Source: Roseivivax isoporae LMG 25204
GTDB taxonomy: Bacteria; Pseudomonadota; Alphaproteobacteria; Rhodobacterales; Rhodobacteraceae
Direction of reading: 5' to 3'
DNA: 32,986 nt
Assembly: GCF_000521865.1 (NCBI RefSeq)
Contig: NZ_JAME01000042.1
Coordinates: forward strand, 1 to 32,986
Within the stretch, counting starts at the first letter, position 1, and the number at the start of each line of letters is the position of its first letter. The notes below the pieces were generated by a model. It did no database searches and was not told the DNA's origin. It worked only from the letters and a program-made list of their open reading frames with translations. The position numbers and the translations under genes were made by a program. This document shows, piece after piece, positions 32,296-32,986 of the stretch.

Positions 32296-32965
32296 GGGGT
32301 CCTCCTCAGGTTGTGAACCGATGTGAGGTCAACCACGCAAACGCTTCAAAGTTCGCAGGTCAACGCATAGCGGACATGATGCCGCAAGCCATTGCCGGGA
32401 TTGGGTTTCGCGCTAAGGGCTCCTCCGCGCACGCTGCATGCAGGGAATCCGTGCCCGACGGCGCCTCCCGACGTTCCAAGCCGGGCCGGCGCGATATCCG
32501 GCGATTGCTGAATTCATGGGCAGGTTCCGGGCTGACCGGAAGGGGCCGGCAAGCTTGGCGCGTACCCGCGCGCCTCGGCTGCCCGCCGCCGTCAGCCTCG
32601 CCCGTAAGGCTGCGCGGACGCTCCGGACGAAGGCGCGCCGGCGGTCATGAAGTGTCTGGTCTGGTGGGGGGCTGCCGGAAAGGAACTGGCGAATGCCAAT
32701 TTCTACCGAAGGACAGGTTGTGTGGCGGAGAGACAGTCCGTCGAAAATGGAGATGTGTTCATTTTTTAGTATGTAAAGCTGATACTTACATTCTGACTTC
32801 TTTCTTGCGTGTAGCAATATGTGTAGCAAAACTCGGTTGTTGATAGGTGGCTTCTGGAGGGCGCAGTAGAGGATCTCAGCGTGCGTGAGGCCCAAAATGC
32901 GAGAAACCACCGCGGTAGGACCGGCGAAGGCGTCGCAAGCATCGCTCGTTGCGGGGAACTCAGCG
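32296..32965. other. Region without a convincing gene, AT-rich in its middle
   Basis: About 670 bases with no ORF showing the host codon pattern. A clearly AT-rich patch at 32755-32830 contains an imperfect dyad, ATGTAAAG (32771-32778) and CTTACAT. The longest frame (32413-32910, minus) is basic and unlike known families. The first 150 bases must include the amine oxidase promoter on the minus strand. Confidence 0.4.
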
Positions 32966-32986
32966 TGACCTGCTCCCCTGAAAAGT
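32966..32986 (+). mobile_element. Possible end of an IS3-family (IS407-group) insertion sequence
   Basis: The window closes with TGACCTGCTCCCCTGAAAAG, which resembles the terminal inverted repeats of IS407-group elements (TGACCTGCCCCC type). No transposase is visible inside the window; the element would extend to the right. The call is based on recalled similarity over about 12 bases only. Confidence 0.3.

Noticed and set aside
32413-32910. Minus-strand ORF of 165 codons near the right edge
   Set aside because: Mixed base composition, no ribosome-binding site and no recognisable motif; not supported as a gene.

Overview
The window is high-GC DNA with strong G/C preference at third codon positions, compact operons with ATGA/GTGA overlaps, and gene families typical of marine or saline Alphaproteobacteria. 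A Rhodobacterales (Rhodobacteraceae-like) host is most likely. This is inferred from gene content and style only, because no rRNA or other phylogenetic marker is present. Most of the window is an arsenic metabolism island.

Layout. 1-1844: a truncated, probably secreted alanine-rich repeat protein (minus strand, built on a 69-bp tandem repeat), a small single-span membrane protein, and a response regulator with a degenerate GGDEF-like output. 1957-6462: an HPP-CBS membrane protein divergent from a tightly coupled operon of ArsR-ArsC fusion, glyceraldehyde-3-phosphate dehydrogenase and ArsJ. 6562-9175: a second ArsR, the ArsP permease and an MFS exporter. 9278-15910: aioX-aioS-aioR followed by aioB-aioA, the arsenite sensing system and the periplasmic arsenite oxidase. 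15911-16797: about 0.9 kb with no convincing gene. 16798-20510: an iron/aminoethylphosphonate-type ABC importer whose ATPase gene is inverted. 20726-24173: a phosphonate/phosphite-type phnD-phnC-phnE-phnE importer with an intrinsic terminator after phnD. 24190-28437: M13 metallopeptidase, HTTM membrane protein and DCC thiol-oxidoreductase. 28498-29329: two secreted aspartate-rich proteins. 29768-32295 (minus strand): an exported flavin amine oxidase, a cytochrome c and an exported RidA. 32296-32986: no clear gene, with a possible insertion-sequence end at the right edge.

How the parts fit. AioX-AioS-AioR should sense arsenite outside the cytoplasm and control AioBA, which oxidises As(III) to As(V) in the periplasm. 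Arsenate resembles phosphate and can enter by phosphate-type importers. Inside, it can be reduced by ArsC or captured by the dedicated GAPDH as 1-arseno-3-phosphoglycerate and expelled by ArsJ. The second ArsR has only a vicinal cysteine pair and sits before arsP, which suggests a separate methylarsenite or aromatic-arsenical response. The phn-type importer may supply phosphorus while discriminating against arsenate; that role is inference.

The most unusual points are: an AioR that has lost the GAFTGA segment and the Walker B acids, with no recognisable sigma-54 promoter before aioBA; the amine oxidase/cytochrome c/RidA operon, which reads as a self-contained periplasmic amine dehydrogenase with its own imine hydrolase; the pair of Asp-rich exported proteins, the first with its ribosome-binding site buried in a long hairpin; and the 69-bp repeat gene at the left edge.
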